Below, one piece after another: positions 16,595-24,889 of a stretch of DNA of 64,000 bases. The position numbers and the translations under genes were made by a program. This DNA is from Streptomyces ferrugineus (GTDB taxonomy: Bacteria > Actinomycetota > Actinomycetes > Streptomycetales > Streptomycetaceae): positions 3,038,001 to 3,102,000 of the forward strand of contig NZ_CP063373.1 of NCBI RefSeq assembly GCF_015160855.1, given 5' to 3'. Under the pieces are notes generated by a model. It made no database searches. It was not told where the DNA came from and worked only from the letters and a program-made list of their open reading frames with translations. How positions within the stretch are numbered: the stretch's first letter is position 1; each line of letters starts with the position of its first letter.

Positions 16595-17917
16595 ATGGAC
16601 ATGGCCCCCTCCGCTCACCCCGTCGCCACCACCGCCGCCCCCGCGGTCAACCGGCGTCGCGTAGCCACAGCGGCAGCGCTCGCGTCAGCCGTCGAGTGGT
16701 ACGACTACTTCGTCTTCGGCATCGCCGCCGCCCTCGTTCTCGGCGACCTGTACTTCCCGGCGGGCAGCCCCACCGCCGGAGTGCTGGCCTCCTTCGCCAC
16801 CTTCGCGGTCGGCTTCCTCGCCCGCCCCCTCGGCGGCATCGTCGCCGGTCAACTCGGTGACAAGCGGGGCCGCAAGCCGATGCTGGTCCTCGCCCTCACC
16901 CTCATGGGCCTGGCCACCACCGGCATCGGCCTGCTCCCGACGTACGAGACGATCGGCGTCGCCGCCCCGATCCTGCTGGTCACCTTCCGGGTGCTGCAGG
17001 GCATCGCCGTCGGAGCCCAGTGGGGCGGCGCGATGCTGATGGCCACCGAGTACGCCCCGGAGGGCAAGCGCGGCATCTACGGCAGCTTCGTGCAACTCGG
17101 CGTCCCCATCGGCGTGGTGACCGCCAACACCGTGTTCCTGCTGGCCGGAGCGTTCACGACCGACGCCGAGTTCGCGGCCTGGGCCTGGCGCGTGCCGTTC
17201 CTCGTCGGCCTGTTCGTGCTCGTGCTCGCCTGGTACATCCACACGCGCGTCGAGGAGACCCCCGAATTCCGGGAGGCGGAGAAGAAGCTCGCCGAGAAGG
17301 AGAAGTCCGAGCAGTCCTCGCCGCTGCGCACGATCCTGAAGGGCCACCTCGGCACGGTCCTCCTCGCCGGCGGCTCCTTCGCCGTGAACACCGCGACCTT
17401 CTACATCATCATCACCGGCGTGCTCGACTACACGACCCGCGAACTCGGCATGAAGAAGAGCGCCGTCCTCACGGTCTCGCTGTGCATCAGCCTCACCCAG
17501 CTGGTGCTGATCCCGGCCGCCGCGGCGCTGTCCGACAAGATCGGCCGCATCCGCATCTACGCCATCGGCGCGACCGGTATCGGCCTGTGGGCCGTACCGC
17601 TGTTCCTGCTGATCGACACCGGCTCGCTGCTGTGGCTGGCGGTCGGCACCTTCGTCGCGAGCTGCTTCCTCAGCATCATGTACGGCCCCCAGGCGGCCCT
17701 GTTCGCCGAGCTGTTCACGCCCGAGATGCGCTACACGGGCGCCTCCCTCGGCTACCAGATCGCGGCCGTGCTCGGCGGCGGCCTCGCGCCGTTCATCATG
17801 GTGCTGCTGCTGGAGGCCGCCGGCACCTCGATGGCGGTTTCGGGCTACATCATCGTCCTCGCGGTCGTCGCCCTGCTGTCCATCAAGGTCCTGGCGGACC
17901 GGGCGCGTTCACGCTGA
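16595..17917 (+). CDS. MFS metabolite:proton symporter (MHS family, ShiA/ProP-like)
   Basis: A 440-aa, 12-helix transporter. MHS-type signatures are ASAVEWYDYFVFG at the start of helix 1, RPLGGIVAGQLGDKRGRKP in the helix 2-3 loop, and GAQWGGAMLMATEYAPEGKRG. This family imports organic acids, betaines or osmolytes with protons. It has its own promoter with an operator. It ends nine bases into the convergent DMT gene. Confidence 0.92.
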   Translation: MDMAPSAHPVATTAAPAVNRRRVATAAALASAVEWYDYFVFGIAAALVLGDLYFPAGSPTAGVLASFATFAVGFLARPLGGIVAGQLGDKRGRKPMLVLALTLMGLATTGIGLLPTYETIGVAAPILLVTFRVLQGIAVGAQWGGAMLMATEYAPEGKRGIYGSFVQLGVPIGVVTANTVFLLAGAFTTDAEFAAWAWRVPFLVGLFVLVLAWYIHTRVEETPEFREAEKKLAEKEKSEQSSPLRTILKGHLGTVLLAGGSFAVNTATFYIIITGVLDYTTRELGMKKSAVLTVSLCISLTQLVLIPAAAALSDKIGRIRIYAIGATGIGLWAVPLFLLIDTGSLLWLAVGTFVASCFLSIMYGPQAALFAELFTPEMRYTGASLGYQIAAVLGGGLAPFIMVLLLEAAGTSMAVSGYIIVLAVVALLSIKVLADRARSR

Positions 17918-18868
17918 CTCGCGGGTCTGCTCGGGTCGCGGCGCGCTCGCCACGACCCGGGCGGACCCCGTCCGGGACCGCGACACGGCGACCCCGGCCA
18001 GACACAGCGCCCCGCCCGCCAGCGTGAGCAGTCCCGGCACCTCGCCCAGCGCCAGCCACGACATCAGCACGACCAGCGCGGGCACCGCGTACGTCGTCGC
18101 GCCCATGCGGCTGGCGGTCGTACGGGCCAGGGCGTAGGCCCACGTCGTGAAGGCGAGCGCCAGCGAGAAGACGCCCAGGTAGACCATGTTGAGGGTGGCG
18201 GACAGGGAGGCCTCGGCCACATCGCCGATCAGCTGCCCGGCGAAGGGCAGGCACAGGACCGCGCCGACGAGGCACCCGTACGTCGTCACCTGCAGCGCGC
18301 TCGCGTGGCCGAGGGCCGGCTTCTGCGCCACGACGCCGCCCGCGTACCCGACCGCGGCGAGCAGGCACAGCACCACCCCGAGCACCGAGGACCCGCCCTC
18401 GCCCGACATCGACAGACCCACGGTCACCGCACCGGCGAACGACACCGCCATCCCCGCCAGCAGCCGCGGCGGCATCGGGTCACCGAGCAGCCGGGCGCCC
18501 AGCAGCGCGATCAGGATGGGCCCGATGTTCACGACGAGCGCCGCCGTACCGGCGTCCACCTGCTGCTCGCCCCAGTTCAGCACGACGCTGTAGAAGCCGA
18601 ACCACAGCAGACCCGATATCGCGATGCCCGGCCAGGCCGCGCGGGGCGGCGGTCCCTCCCGCCGGACCAGGCAGATGCCGCCCAGCACCAGGGAGCCGAC
18701 GAGCAGGCGCCCCAGCGCGAGCGCGCCCGGCGAGTACTGCGCACCCGCGCTGCGGATCGAGACGAAGGCGGAGGCCCAGAGGACGACGGTGACGGTGGCG
18801 GCTGCGGCGGCGAGCAGTTCGGTGCGGCGGGTGGAGGGGGTGTGCGGGGAGTGCGGGGAGTGCATCAT
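17909..18868 (-). CDS. EamA/DMT family transporter
   Basis: A 319-aa protein with ten predicted transmembrane helices in two EamA repeats (about residues 18-145 and 160-300). Tracts such as LWASAFVSIRSAG and ALVVNIGPILIALLGARLLGD are typical, and the second repeat contains TTYAVPALVVLMSWLALGE. It probably exports an amino acid or related metabolite. The initiation codon may be the second ATG (18865). It overlaps the 3' end of the MHS gene tail to tail. Confidence 0.88.
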   Translation of the reverse strand: MMHSPHSPHTPSTRRTELLAAAAATVTVVLWASAFVSIRSAGAQYSPGALALGRLLVGSLVLGGICLVRREGPPPRAAWPGIAISGLLWFGFYSVVLNWGEQQVDAGTAALVVNIGPILIALLGARLLGDPMPPRLLAGMAVSFAGAVTVGLSMSGEGGSSVLGVVLCLLAAVGYAGGVVAQKPALGHASALQVTTYGCLVGAVLCLPFAGQLIGDVAEASLSATLNMVYLGVFSLALAFTTWAYALARTTASRMGATTYAVPALVVLMSWLALGEVPGLLTLAGGALCLAGVAVSRSRTGSARVVASAPRPEQTRESA

Positions 18869-18951
18869 GCTCCAGAGGCTAGGGAGGCAGGGGTTCGGAA
18901 GCTCGCGGATTTCGGACGGGTCGTTGGCCGTCTGCGGGTGTGTGAGGGCGC

Positions 18952-19662
18952 TCAGCGCAGGGCTGCCTCATCGATGCCCAACAGCTCGGACAGGGCCCGC
19001 TCCCCCGACGGAGTCACCTTCACCGCCCGCTCCGACCCGATCCGTACACACCACCCCGCGTCCAGCGCATGCCGGCACAGGGCCGCCCCCGCGACCCCGG
19101 CCAGATGGGGGCGGCGTTCCGTCCAGTCGAGGCAGGCGCGGGCCAGCGGACGGCGGCCGTCCCGGTCGAGGGAGATACCGGCGGTGTCGAACCAGCCGAG
19201 CCCCGCATCCGTCAGGGCGAACCCGGTGTCCTGCCGCAGCAGCCCGCGCGAGGTCAGTGCGTCGGTGACCGCGATGCCGAGCCGCCCGGCGAGGTGGTCG
19301 TAGCAGGTGCGCCCCCGTGCCATGGCGGACCCCGCACTGGACTCCCGCAGACTCCGGGGCCGTCGTACCGTCCCCGGAGACACCTGCGCGACCAGGTCCT
19401 CCACCAACTGGGCCACCCGCGCGTCGGCCAGCCGCACATACCGGTGCCGCCCCTGCCGCTCCTCGGCGAGCAGGCCGCCCGCGACGAGCTTGCCCAGATG
19501 CTCGCTGAGCGTCGACGCCGCGACCCCGGCATGCCGCGCCAGCTCACCGGCGGTCCAGGCCCGTCCGTCGAGCAGCGCCAGCAGACAGGCGGCCCGGGTC
19601 TCGTCGGCGATCAGCGCGGCGAGCCGGGCCAGCCGAGGTGCCTGTGGATCCCTGGTGGTCAT
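18952..19662 (-). CDS. ArsR-type winged-helix transcriptional regulator
   Basis: A 236-aa regulator. The ArsR-like winged helix (about residues 10-85) reads ALIADETRAACLLALLDGRAWTAG in part, then HAGVAASTLSEHLGKLVAGGL and a RHRYVRLAD wing. The C-terminal half is an uncharacterised helical domain with GRTCYDHLAGRLG, seen in a set of longer actinobacterial ArsR proteins. No metal-binding CxC motif of classical ArsR is present. ATG 19662 with GGGG upstream is preferred over ATG 19674. Confidence 0.85.
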   Translation of the reverse strand: MTTRDPQAPRLARLAALIADETRAACLLALLDGRAWTAGELARHAGVAASTLSEHLGKLVAGGLLAEERQGRHRYVRLADARVAQLVEDLVAQVSPGTVRRPRSLRESSAGSAMARGRTCYDHLAGRLGIAVTDALTSRGLLRQDTGFALTDAGLGWFDTAGISLDRDGRRPLARACLDWTERRPHLAGVAGAALCRHALDAGWCVRIGSERAVKVTPSGERALSELLGIDEAALR

Positions 19663-19709
19663 GCGCCCCAGCATGCGGCACGGACACTTCGGCGGCCGCC
19701 GAAACGTGG

Positions 19710-20351
19710 CTAGCCGGCCCGCCCGACCTGCTCGTACTGCCGGGCCAGCCCGTCCAGCAGTGCCGCGAGGCCCGTCTCGAAGGCCCGCTCGTCGATCTTC
19801 TCCTGCTGGTCGGCGAGGAGGTGGGCCTGGCCGAGGTGCGGGTAGTCGGCGGGGTCGTAGGCGCTCGCGTCGTCCACGAAGCCGCCGGCGAAGGAGCCGA
19901 GTGCCGAGCCCATGATGAAGTACCGCATCAGGGCACCGATGGAGGTGGCCTGGGCCGCCGGCCAGCCCGCCTCGACCATCGCGCCGTAGACGGCGTCGGC
20001 GAGCCGCAGCGCGGCTGGGCGACGGCCGGGGCCGCGGGCGAGCACGGGGACGATGTTGGGGTGGTCGCGCAGGGCCGCCCGGTACGAGACGGCCCAGTCG
20101 TGCAGCGCGGTCCGCCAGTCCCGGACGTCCTCGAACATCGACAGGTCGACCTGCGCGCTCACCGAGTCGGCGACCGCCTCCAGGATCTCGTCCTTCGTGC
20201 GGAAGTGGTTGTAGAGGGACGGCCCGCTCACCCCCAGCTCGGCGGCGAGCCGGCGGGTGGAGACGGCCGACAGGCCCTCCGCGTCCACGAGTTGGCGAGC
20301 CGTCTCGACGATCCGGTCGTAGCTGAGAAGGGGCTTGCGCGGTCGGGCCAT
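19710..20351 (-). CDS. TetR family transcriptional regulator
   Basis: A 213-aa repressor. The helix-turn-helix is at about residues 12-55: TARQLVDAEGLSAVSTRRLA, ELGVSGPSLYNHFRTKDE. The C-terminal domain has a TetR tetracycline-repressor-like helical pattern (MRYFIMGSALGSFAGGF). It is divergent from the acyl-CoA dehydrogenase at 20456, and the ~105-bp intergenic region holds a TAGCA-G-TGCTA palindrome. Repression of itself and the dehydrogenase is the likely role. Confidence 0.9.
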   Translation of the reverse strand: MARPRKPLLSYDRIVETARQLVDAEGLSAVSTRRLAAELGVSGPSLYNHFRTKDEILEAVADSVSAQVDLSMFEDVRDWRTALHDWAVSYRAALRDHPNIVPVLARGPGRRPAALRLADAVYGAMVEAGWPAAQATSIGALMRYFIMGSALGSFAGGFVDDASAYDPADYPHLGQAHLLADQQEKIDERAFETGLAALLDGLARQYEQVGRAG

Positions 20352-20382
20352 GGCGCACATAGTAGGGCTGCCAAGTGGAAAC

Positions 20383-20393
20383 TAGCAGTGCTA
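20383..20393. promoter_or_regulatory. Operator-like palindrome between tetR and acyl-CoA dehydrogenase
   Basis: TAGCA-G-TGCTA is an exact 5+5 palindrome in an unusually AT-rich spot (AAACTAG...CTAATTTAAA). It lies about 32 bp from the tetR start and 63 bp from the dehydrogenase start, so one bound repressor could control both directions. Confidence 0.55.
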
Positions 20394-20455
20394 ATTTAAA
20401 TGTACGGCTTTCAATGGACGGCCGTCCGCGTCCACCGACTGTGGGGTGACTCCGC

Positions 20456-21607
20456 ATGAACCTGGAGCTCAGCGAGGAGCAGACCGCCGTCCGCCGGCTC
20501 GCCCGGGACTTCGTGGAGCGCGAGATCGCCCCGAACGTCGTCGAGTGGGACCGTGCGGAGGACGTGGACCGTTCGATCGTCAAGAAGCTCGGCGAGGTCG
20601 GCTTCCTGGGCCTGACCATCGACGAGGAGTACGGCGGCTCGGGCGGCGACCACCTCGCGTACTGCCTGGTCACGGAGGAGCTGGGACGCGGTGACTCCTC
20701 GGTGCGCGGCATCGTGTCGGTCTCCCTCGGCCTGGTCGCCAAGACCATCGCCGCACGGGGGAGCGAGGAGCAGAAGAGGCGCTGGCTGCCCGGGCTCACC
20801 TCCGGCGAGCTGGTCGGCTGCTTCGGCCTCACCGAGCCGGGCACCGGCTCCGACGCCGGCCACCTCACCACGCGGGCGGTGCGCGAAGGCGACGCGTACG
20901 TCATCAACGGCACCAAGATGTTCATCACGAACGGCACCTGGGCCGACGTCGTCCTGCTCTTCGCCCGCTCCACCGACGCGCCCGGCCACAAGGGCGTCTC
21001 CGCCTTCCTGGTCCCCACCGACACCCCCGGCCTGACCCGGCGCACCATCCACGGCAAGCTCGGCCTGCGCGGCCAGGCCACCGCCGAGCTGGTCCTGGAG
21101 GATGTACGGGTGCCCGCGACGGCCATGCTGGGCGAGGAGGGCAAGGGCTTCTCGGTCGCGATGTCGGCCCTGGCCAAGGGGCGGATGTCGGTCGCCGCGG
21201 GCTGTGTCGGCATAGCCCAGGCCGCGCTGGACGCGGCCGTCCGTTATGCCGGTGAGCGCGAGCAGTTCGGCAAGCCGATCGCGGGGCACCAGCTCGTCCA
21301 GGAGCTGATCAGCGACATCGCCGTCGACGTGGACGCGGCCCGGCTGCTGACCTGGCGGGTCGCCGACCTGATCGACCGCGGGCAGCCCTTCGCCGTCGAG
21401 TCCTCCAAGGCCAAGCTGTTCGCCTCGGAGGCCGCCGTGCGCGCCGCCAACAACGCTCTCCAGGTCTTCGGCGGCTACGGCTACATCGACGAGTACCCGG
21501 CGGGCAAGCTGCTGCGCGACGCCCGGGTGATGACCCTCTACGAGGGCACGAGCCAGATCCAGAAGCTGGTCATCGGGCGGGCGCTGACGGGGGTCTCGGC
21601 GTTCTGA
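20456..21607 (+). CDS. Acyl-CoA dehydrogenase
   Basis: A 383-aa flavoenzyme, normal length for the family. It makes the 2,3-double bond in an acyl-CoA. Visible signatures are CFGLTEPGTGSDAG and KMFITNGTWADV in the FAD-binding region. The catalytic glutamate is E363 in TLYEGTSQIQ near the C-terminus. Short- or branched-chain specificity is likely from the general pattern but not proven. It is divergent from a tetR gene. A small YiaA/B-type membrane protein follows 60 bp downstream. Confidence 0.95.
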   Translation: MNLELSEEQTAVRRLARDFVEREIAPNVVEWDRAEDVDRSIVKKLGEVGFLGLTIDEEYGGSGGDHLAYCLVTEELGRGDSSVRGIVSVSLGLVAKTIAARGSEEQKRRWLPGLTSGELVGCFGLTEPGTGSDAGHLTTRAVREGDAYVINGTKMFITNGTWADVVLLFARSTDAPGHKGVSAFLVPTDTPGLTRRTIHGKLGLRGQATAELVLEDVRVPATAMLGEEGKGFSVAMSALAKGRMSVAAGCVGIAQAALDAAVRYAGEREQFGKPIAGHQLVQELISDIAVDVDAARLLTWRVADLIDRGQPFAVESSKAKLFASEAAVRAANNALQVFGGYGYIDEYPAGKLLRDARVMTLYEGTSQIQKLVIGRALTGVSAF

Positions 21608-21667
21608 GTAGCCGTCTGAGTACTTCAGCGGATGTGTCCGGGGCCACAACGGCCGACCCTGTTCCCC

Positions 21668-21955
21668 ATGAGTGACACACCGGTCAAACAGCAGAGCACG
21701 GCGGCCTTCTACGGACAGTCCGTGGCCTCCTTCGCGGTCGCCATGGCCGCCACCGGCATCGGCATCTACCAGCTGAACGCCGACGCCTGGGTGCGCGGAT
21801 TCCTCGCGATCGCCGTCCTCTACCTGGTGACGTCGGCGTTCACCCTGGCCAAGGTCATCCGGGACCGCCAGGAGGCCGGGCAGATCGTGAGCCGGGTGGA
21901 CCAGGCCCGGCTGGAGAAGCTGCTCGCGGAGCACGACCCCTTCGAGAAGGTCTGA
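21668..21955 (+). CDS. YiaA/YiaB family small inner-membrane protein
   Basis: A 95-aa protein starting at ATG 21668. Two closely spaced hydrophobic segments (about residues 14-33 and 38-58) match the two-helix YiaA/B pattern: FYGQSVASFAVAMAATGIGI, then GFLAIAVLYLVTSAFTLAKV. A soluble charged tail follows. The function of the family is unknown. The stop-codon region is duplicated once in tandem (21941-21985). Confidence 0.85.
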   Translation: MSDTPVKQQSTAAFYGQSVASFAVAMAATGIGIYQLNADAWVRGFLAIAVLYLVTSAFTLAKVIRDRQEAGQIVSRVDQARLEKLLAEHDPFEKV

Positions 21956-21985
21956 CCCTCCGATTCGAGAAGGCCTGACCCTCCG
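21941..21985 (+). repeat. 23-bp tandem duplication spanning a stop codon
   Basis: TTCGAGAAGGTCTGACCCTC at 21941 recurs at 21964 with one change (T to C in the seventh-last position of the quoted stretch). The unit contains the last codons and TGA stop of the YiaA/B gene. It is a recent local duplication that leaves the protein unchanged because the first stop is kept. Confidence 0.85.
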
Positions 21986-22004
21986 GATGGCCCCGAACGC
22001 CCAC

Positions 22005-22022
22005 GCTAAGCGCCCGCTCAGC
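22005..22022. promoter_or_regulatory. Operator-like palindrome upstream of tetR (22070)
   Basis: GCTAAGCG-CC-CGCTCAGC is an 8+8 palindrome with one mismatch, 48 bp before the tetR start. It shares the core CTAAGC...GCTYAG with the site at 23220-23235 before the maoC gene. This points to autoregulation and co-regulation by the same TetR. Confidence 0.6.
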
Positions 22023-22069
22023 TTCAGCGGTATGGTGGTTCCTCTGTCAGCGAGAGGGGCGAGTGAGCG

Positions 22070-22693
22070 ATGAGTGCGGCGGAGGAGACGGCCGGCGGCG
22101 AGACGTCGGGGTGGGGTGAGGTCACGCCCGACGCGGCCCGGCGGCTGCTGATCGCCGCCGTGGAGGCCTTCGCCGAGCGCGGCTACCACGCCACGACGAC
22201 CCGTGACATCGCGGGCCGCGCCGGCATGAGCCCGGCCGCGCTCTACATCCACTACAAGACCAAGGAAGAGCTGCTCCACCGCATCAGCCGGATCGGCCAC
22301 GAGAAGGCGCTGGAGATCCTGCAGACGGCGGCCCGGCGCGAGGGCACGGCGGCCGAGCGGCTCGCGGACGCCGTCAGCTCCTTCGTCCGGTGGCACGCCG
22401 GGGGGCGCACCACCGCGCGGGTCGTGCAGTACGAGCTCGACTCGCTCGGCCCGGACGCCCGTGCCGAGATCCTCGAACTGCGCCGGCAGGTCGACGCCGA
22501 GGTGCGCGGGGTCATCGAGGACGGCGTGGCGGCCGGTGAGTTCGACGTGCTGGACGTGAAGGGCACGACCCTCGCCGTGCTGTCGCTCTGCATCGACGTG
22601 GCCCGCTGGTTCAACGTCGATGGTCCCTGGACCCCGGACGAGGTCGGCGCGCTGTACGCCGACCTCGTGCTGCGGATGGTCGGCGCGAAGTAG
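22070..22693 (+). CDS. TetR family transcriptional regulator (acyl-CoA/steroid-type)
   Basis: A 207-aa repressor. The helix-turn-helix at about residues 26-70 reads LIAAVEAFAERGYHATTTRD, AGRAGMSPAALYIHYKTKEE. The C-terminal region (VVQYELDSLGPDARAEI; CIDVARWFN) resembles KstR2-like and FadR-like actinobacterial TetRs that bind acyl-CoAs. It is convergent with a MaoC dehydratase gene. The matching operators before both genes make it the probable repressor of that gene. Confidence 0.9.
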   Translation: MSAAEETAGGETSGWGEVTPDAARRLLIAAVEAFAERGYHATTTRDIAGRAGMSPAALYIHYKTKEELLHRISRIGHEKALEILQTAARREGTAAERLADAVSSFVRWHAGGRTTARVVQYELDSLGPDARAEILELRRQVDAEVRGVIEDGVAAGEFDVLDVKGTTLAVLSLCIDVARWFNVDGPWTPDEVGALYADLVLRMVGAK

Positions 22694-22717
22694 CGCCGGC
22701 CGCCCTGCCGAAGGCGG

Positions 22718-23179
22718 CTACAGGTAGTACCGCGAGACGGACTCGGCGACGCACACGGGCTTGTCCCCGCCCTCGCGCTCCACGGTGAAGGCGACGCTGA
22801 CCTGGACACCGCCCGTCACGTCCTCGACGGCGGTGATGGCGGCGGTGGCGCGCAGCCGTGAGCCGACAGGCACCGGGGCGGGGAAACGCACCTTGTTCGT
22901 CCCGTAGTTGACGCCCATCTTCACGCCCTCGACCTTGATGAGCTGAGGGCCGAAGAGCGGCAGCAGGGAGAGCGTGAGGTACCCGTGGGCGATGGTGGTC
23001 CCGAAGGGCCCGGTGGCGGCCTTCTCCGGGTCGACATGGATCCACTGGTGGTCGCCGGTGGCCTCCGCGAACAGATCGATCCGCTTCTGGTCGACCTCCA
23101 GCCAGTCGGTGTACCCCAACTGCTCACCCACCGCCGACTTCAGGTCGTCGGCGGAGGTGAAGATCCTCGGCTCTGCCAT
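22718..23179 (-). CDS. MaoC family (R)-hydratase / dehydratase
   Basis: A 153-aa hotdog-fold protein. The hydratase motif is clear: FAEATGDHQWIHVDPEKA supplies the catalytic Asp and His, followed by GPFGTTIAHGYLTLSLLP. Such enzymes hydrate enoyl-CoAs or dehydrate 3-hydroxyacyl-CoAs. ATG 23179 is chosen because the family begins there. An upstream GTG/ATG would place the operator inside the gene. It has its own palindromic operator at 23220-23235. Confidence 0.93.
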   Translation of the reverse strand: MAEPRIFTSADDLKSAVGEQLGYTDWLEVDQKRIDLFAEATGDHQWIHVDPEKAATGPFGTTIAHGYLTLSLLPLFGPQLIKVEGVKMGVNYGTNKVRFPAPVPVGSRLRATAAITAVEDVTGGVQVSVAFTVEREGGDKPVCVAESVSRYYL

Positions 23180-23219
23180 GTCCCGGCCTCCCACGTCACG
23201 TATCCCGGAGAAGTTATCT

Positions 23220-23235
23220 CTAAGCAACTGCTTAG
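23220..23235. promoter_or_regulatory. Perfect operator palindrome upstream of maoC-type gene
   Basis: CTAAGCA-AC-TGCTTAG is a perfect 7+7 palindrome 41-56 bp before the hydratase start, in an AT-rich stretch. It has the same core as the site upstream of tetR 22070. It also resembles, from memory, the TAAGCA...TGCTTA-type operators of lipid-catabolism TetRs in actinobacteria. Confidence 0.65.
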
Positions 23236-23300
23236 CATGCTAGGGAGCGGAGCCCGTGTCAACGGACCGGGGCCAGGGCGCGGTAGGTAGGGTTTGAGGG

Positions 23301-23783
23301 ATGCCCCAGATCCCCGAGAAGATCCACGAGCTCACGGTCGGCCAGCTCTCCGCCCGTAGCGGCGCCGCCGTGTCCGCCCTGCACTTCTACGAGTCCAAGG
23401 GCCTGATAAGCAGTCGCCGCACGACGGGCAACCAGCGGCGCTACTCCCGCGACATGCTGCGCCGGGTGGCCTTCGTACGGGCCGCCCAGCGCGTCGGCAT
23501 CCCGCTCGCCACGATCCGCGAGGCGCTGGCCGAACTCCCCGAGGAGCGGACGCCGACACGTGACGACTGGGCCCGCCTCTCCGAGCGGTGGCGCTCGGAG
23601 CTGGACGAGCGCATCTCCCAGCTCAACCGGCTGCGGGACCATCTGACCGACTGCATCGGATGCGGATGCCTGTCCCTGAGCAGTTGTGTGCTGTCGAACC
23701 CGGACGACGCGTTCGGCGAGCGCGGCACGGGTTCGAGGCTGATGGTCGAGCGGTCGAAACGGGAGCCCGGCGGCCGCTCGTGA
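23301..23783 (+). CDS. soxR: Redox-sensing MerR family activator SoxR
   Basis: A 160-aa regulator. The MerR helix-turn-helix ([20 protein letters not shown], residues 11-30) and dimerisation helix are followed by the 2Fe-2S cluster motif C118-x2-C121-x-C123-x5-C129 that defines SoxR. In Streptomyces, SoxR senses redox-active pigments such as actinorhodin rather than general superoxide stress. No soxS gene is adjacent and no target gene is obvious in this window. It starts at ATG 23301, about 65 bp from the maoC operator. Confidence 0.97.
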   Translation: MPQIPEKIHELTVGQLSARSGAAVSALHFYESKGLISSRRTTGNQRRYSRDMLRRVAFVRAAQRVGIPLATIREALAELPEERTPTRDDWARLSERWRSELDERISQLNRLRDHLTDCIGCGCLSLSSCVLSNPDDAFGERGTGSRLMVERSKREPGGRS

Positions 23784-23798
23784 CGACCGGGTGAGCCG

Positions 23799-24018
23799 CT
23801 ACTCGCACTCGGTCCCGCCCTTGCGGGTCAGATACGCCGGACTCACCGCCTTCGCGATCGCCCGACCGCCGACCACGGCGCTGTAGCGCTCCACGGCAGG
23901 CCTGATCACCACGCCCTCACGCAGATGCAGCTCCCGCCCGGACACGGTCTCCCGCCCGCTCGCGACCTCCAGCACCCGCTCGATGTCGTATGGCCCGTCG
24001 AACAGCCGTGGTACCAGG
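23799..24018 (-). pseudogene. 3' remnant of an RNA ligase-like gene
   Basis: Reading leftward from about 24018, an open frame gives ELPLVPRLFDGPYDIERVLE, then SGRELHLREGVVIRPAVER and KAVSPAYLTRKGGTEC before TAG at 23799. This is the kind of C-terminus found in ATP-dependent RNA ligases (REGVVVRP and YLLRKGGTE motifs). No start codon with a ribosome site and no nucleotidyltransferase lysine motif is present, because the BKACE gene ends only ~40 bp upstream. The N-terminal two thirds have been deleted. Confidence 0.6.
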
Positions 24019-24058
24019 GGCAGTTCCCCCCGTCGCGATCTTCGCTCAAGCGCCCTGT

Positions 24059-24787
24059 CTACGACCGCCGCTGGACCGCCCCGTGCTGAACCAGCCCCTC
24101 CGTCACCAACTGTGCGTTGGACAGGGCCCGTTCACCGCCCGGCAGGACCAGCGTGTCCTCCAGGCCGATCCGCGTCGCAAGGCCCAGCCGCCCCGCCAGC
24201 CGCAGCACCGGCCACGCACCCCCGTCCTCGCCGTGCAGCAGCACCGGGCGGCCGAACGCCGGGCCCAGGTCGGCGAGCAGCGCATGCGCGCTCTCCTCGG
24301 CCGTCTCCGGGGCGGTGTCCGTCACCTCCGCCAGCACACGCAGCACCCTCGGCCCCAGTGGCGAGGCGGCGAACCGCGTCGCCCCCTCGGTTCCGGACCA
24401 GATGCCCGCCTCCACGGCCACGCCCCGCTCCAGCAGGGCCGCCGCCAGCTCCTCGGCGCCCGGTTCGTGCCAGTTGACCGAGGCGTGGTCCGGTAGCACC
24501 GTCCAACTGCGGACACGCGCCAGCGCCGCCTCGGGATCCGGCTCCGCCCACGCGCCCGTCGTCACTCCCACCGGCACCGACACCCTGGCCCGTATCGCCT
24601 CCAGGGTCGGCGCGAGCACGCGCGGCGAGAGACTGTCCTGCCCGCAGGGCGTCTTGGGGTGGACATGGATGTCGGTGGCCCCGGCCGCGACGGCCTCGGC
24701 CGCGGACTCGGCCAGCGCCTCGGGCGAGAGCGGCACCACCGCACCGTCACCCGCTCCCCGGGGCCCGTTCAGACACACCTGGATCAT
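24059..24787 (-). CDS. 3-keto-5-aminohexanoate cleavage-type enzyme (BKACE family)
   Basis: A 242-aa TIM-barrel enzyme that cleaves beta-keto acids with acetyl-CoA. Family features are the start IQVCLNGPRG, the metal-binding HVHPKTPCG (HxH), and the later VNWHEPGAEEL, VEAGIWSG and LLHGEDGGAW blocks ending with IGLEDTL. At 242 residues it is shorter than the typical ~270-310-aa member, as are other actinobacterial members of this type. ATG 24787 is the family start. Substrate is unknown. Confidence 0.87.
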   Translation of the reverse strand: MIQVCLNGPRGAGDGAVVPLSPEALAESAAEAVAAGATDIHVHPKTPCGQDSLSPRVLAPTLEAIRARVSVPVGVTTGAWAEPDPEAALARVRSWTVLPDHASVNWHEPGAEELAAALLERGVAVEAGIWSGTEGATRFAASPLGPRVLRVLAEVTDTAPETAEESAHALLADLGPAFGRPVLLHGEDGGAWPVLRLAGRLGLATRIGLEDTLVLPGGERALSNAQLVTEGLVQHGAVQRRS

Positions 24788-24889
24788 GTCTCGATGGTGC
24801 CAGTCACCACTGACAACGGCCCACGACGGAAGGCCGGCAAGGAGGGACCGGCAAGGGGGGTGCGGCATCCCCGGCGCACCCCCGTCGTA

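Noticed and set aside
22699..22718. GCCGCC/GGCGGC hairpin between tetR and maoC as terminator
   Set aside because: Only 6 bp of stem, overlaps coding sequence and has no T tract; such stems are frequent by chance at this GC content.
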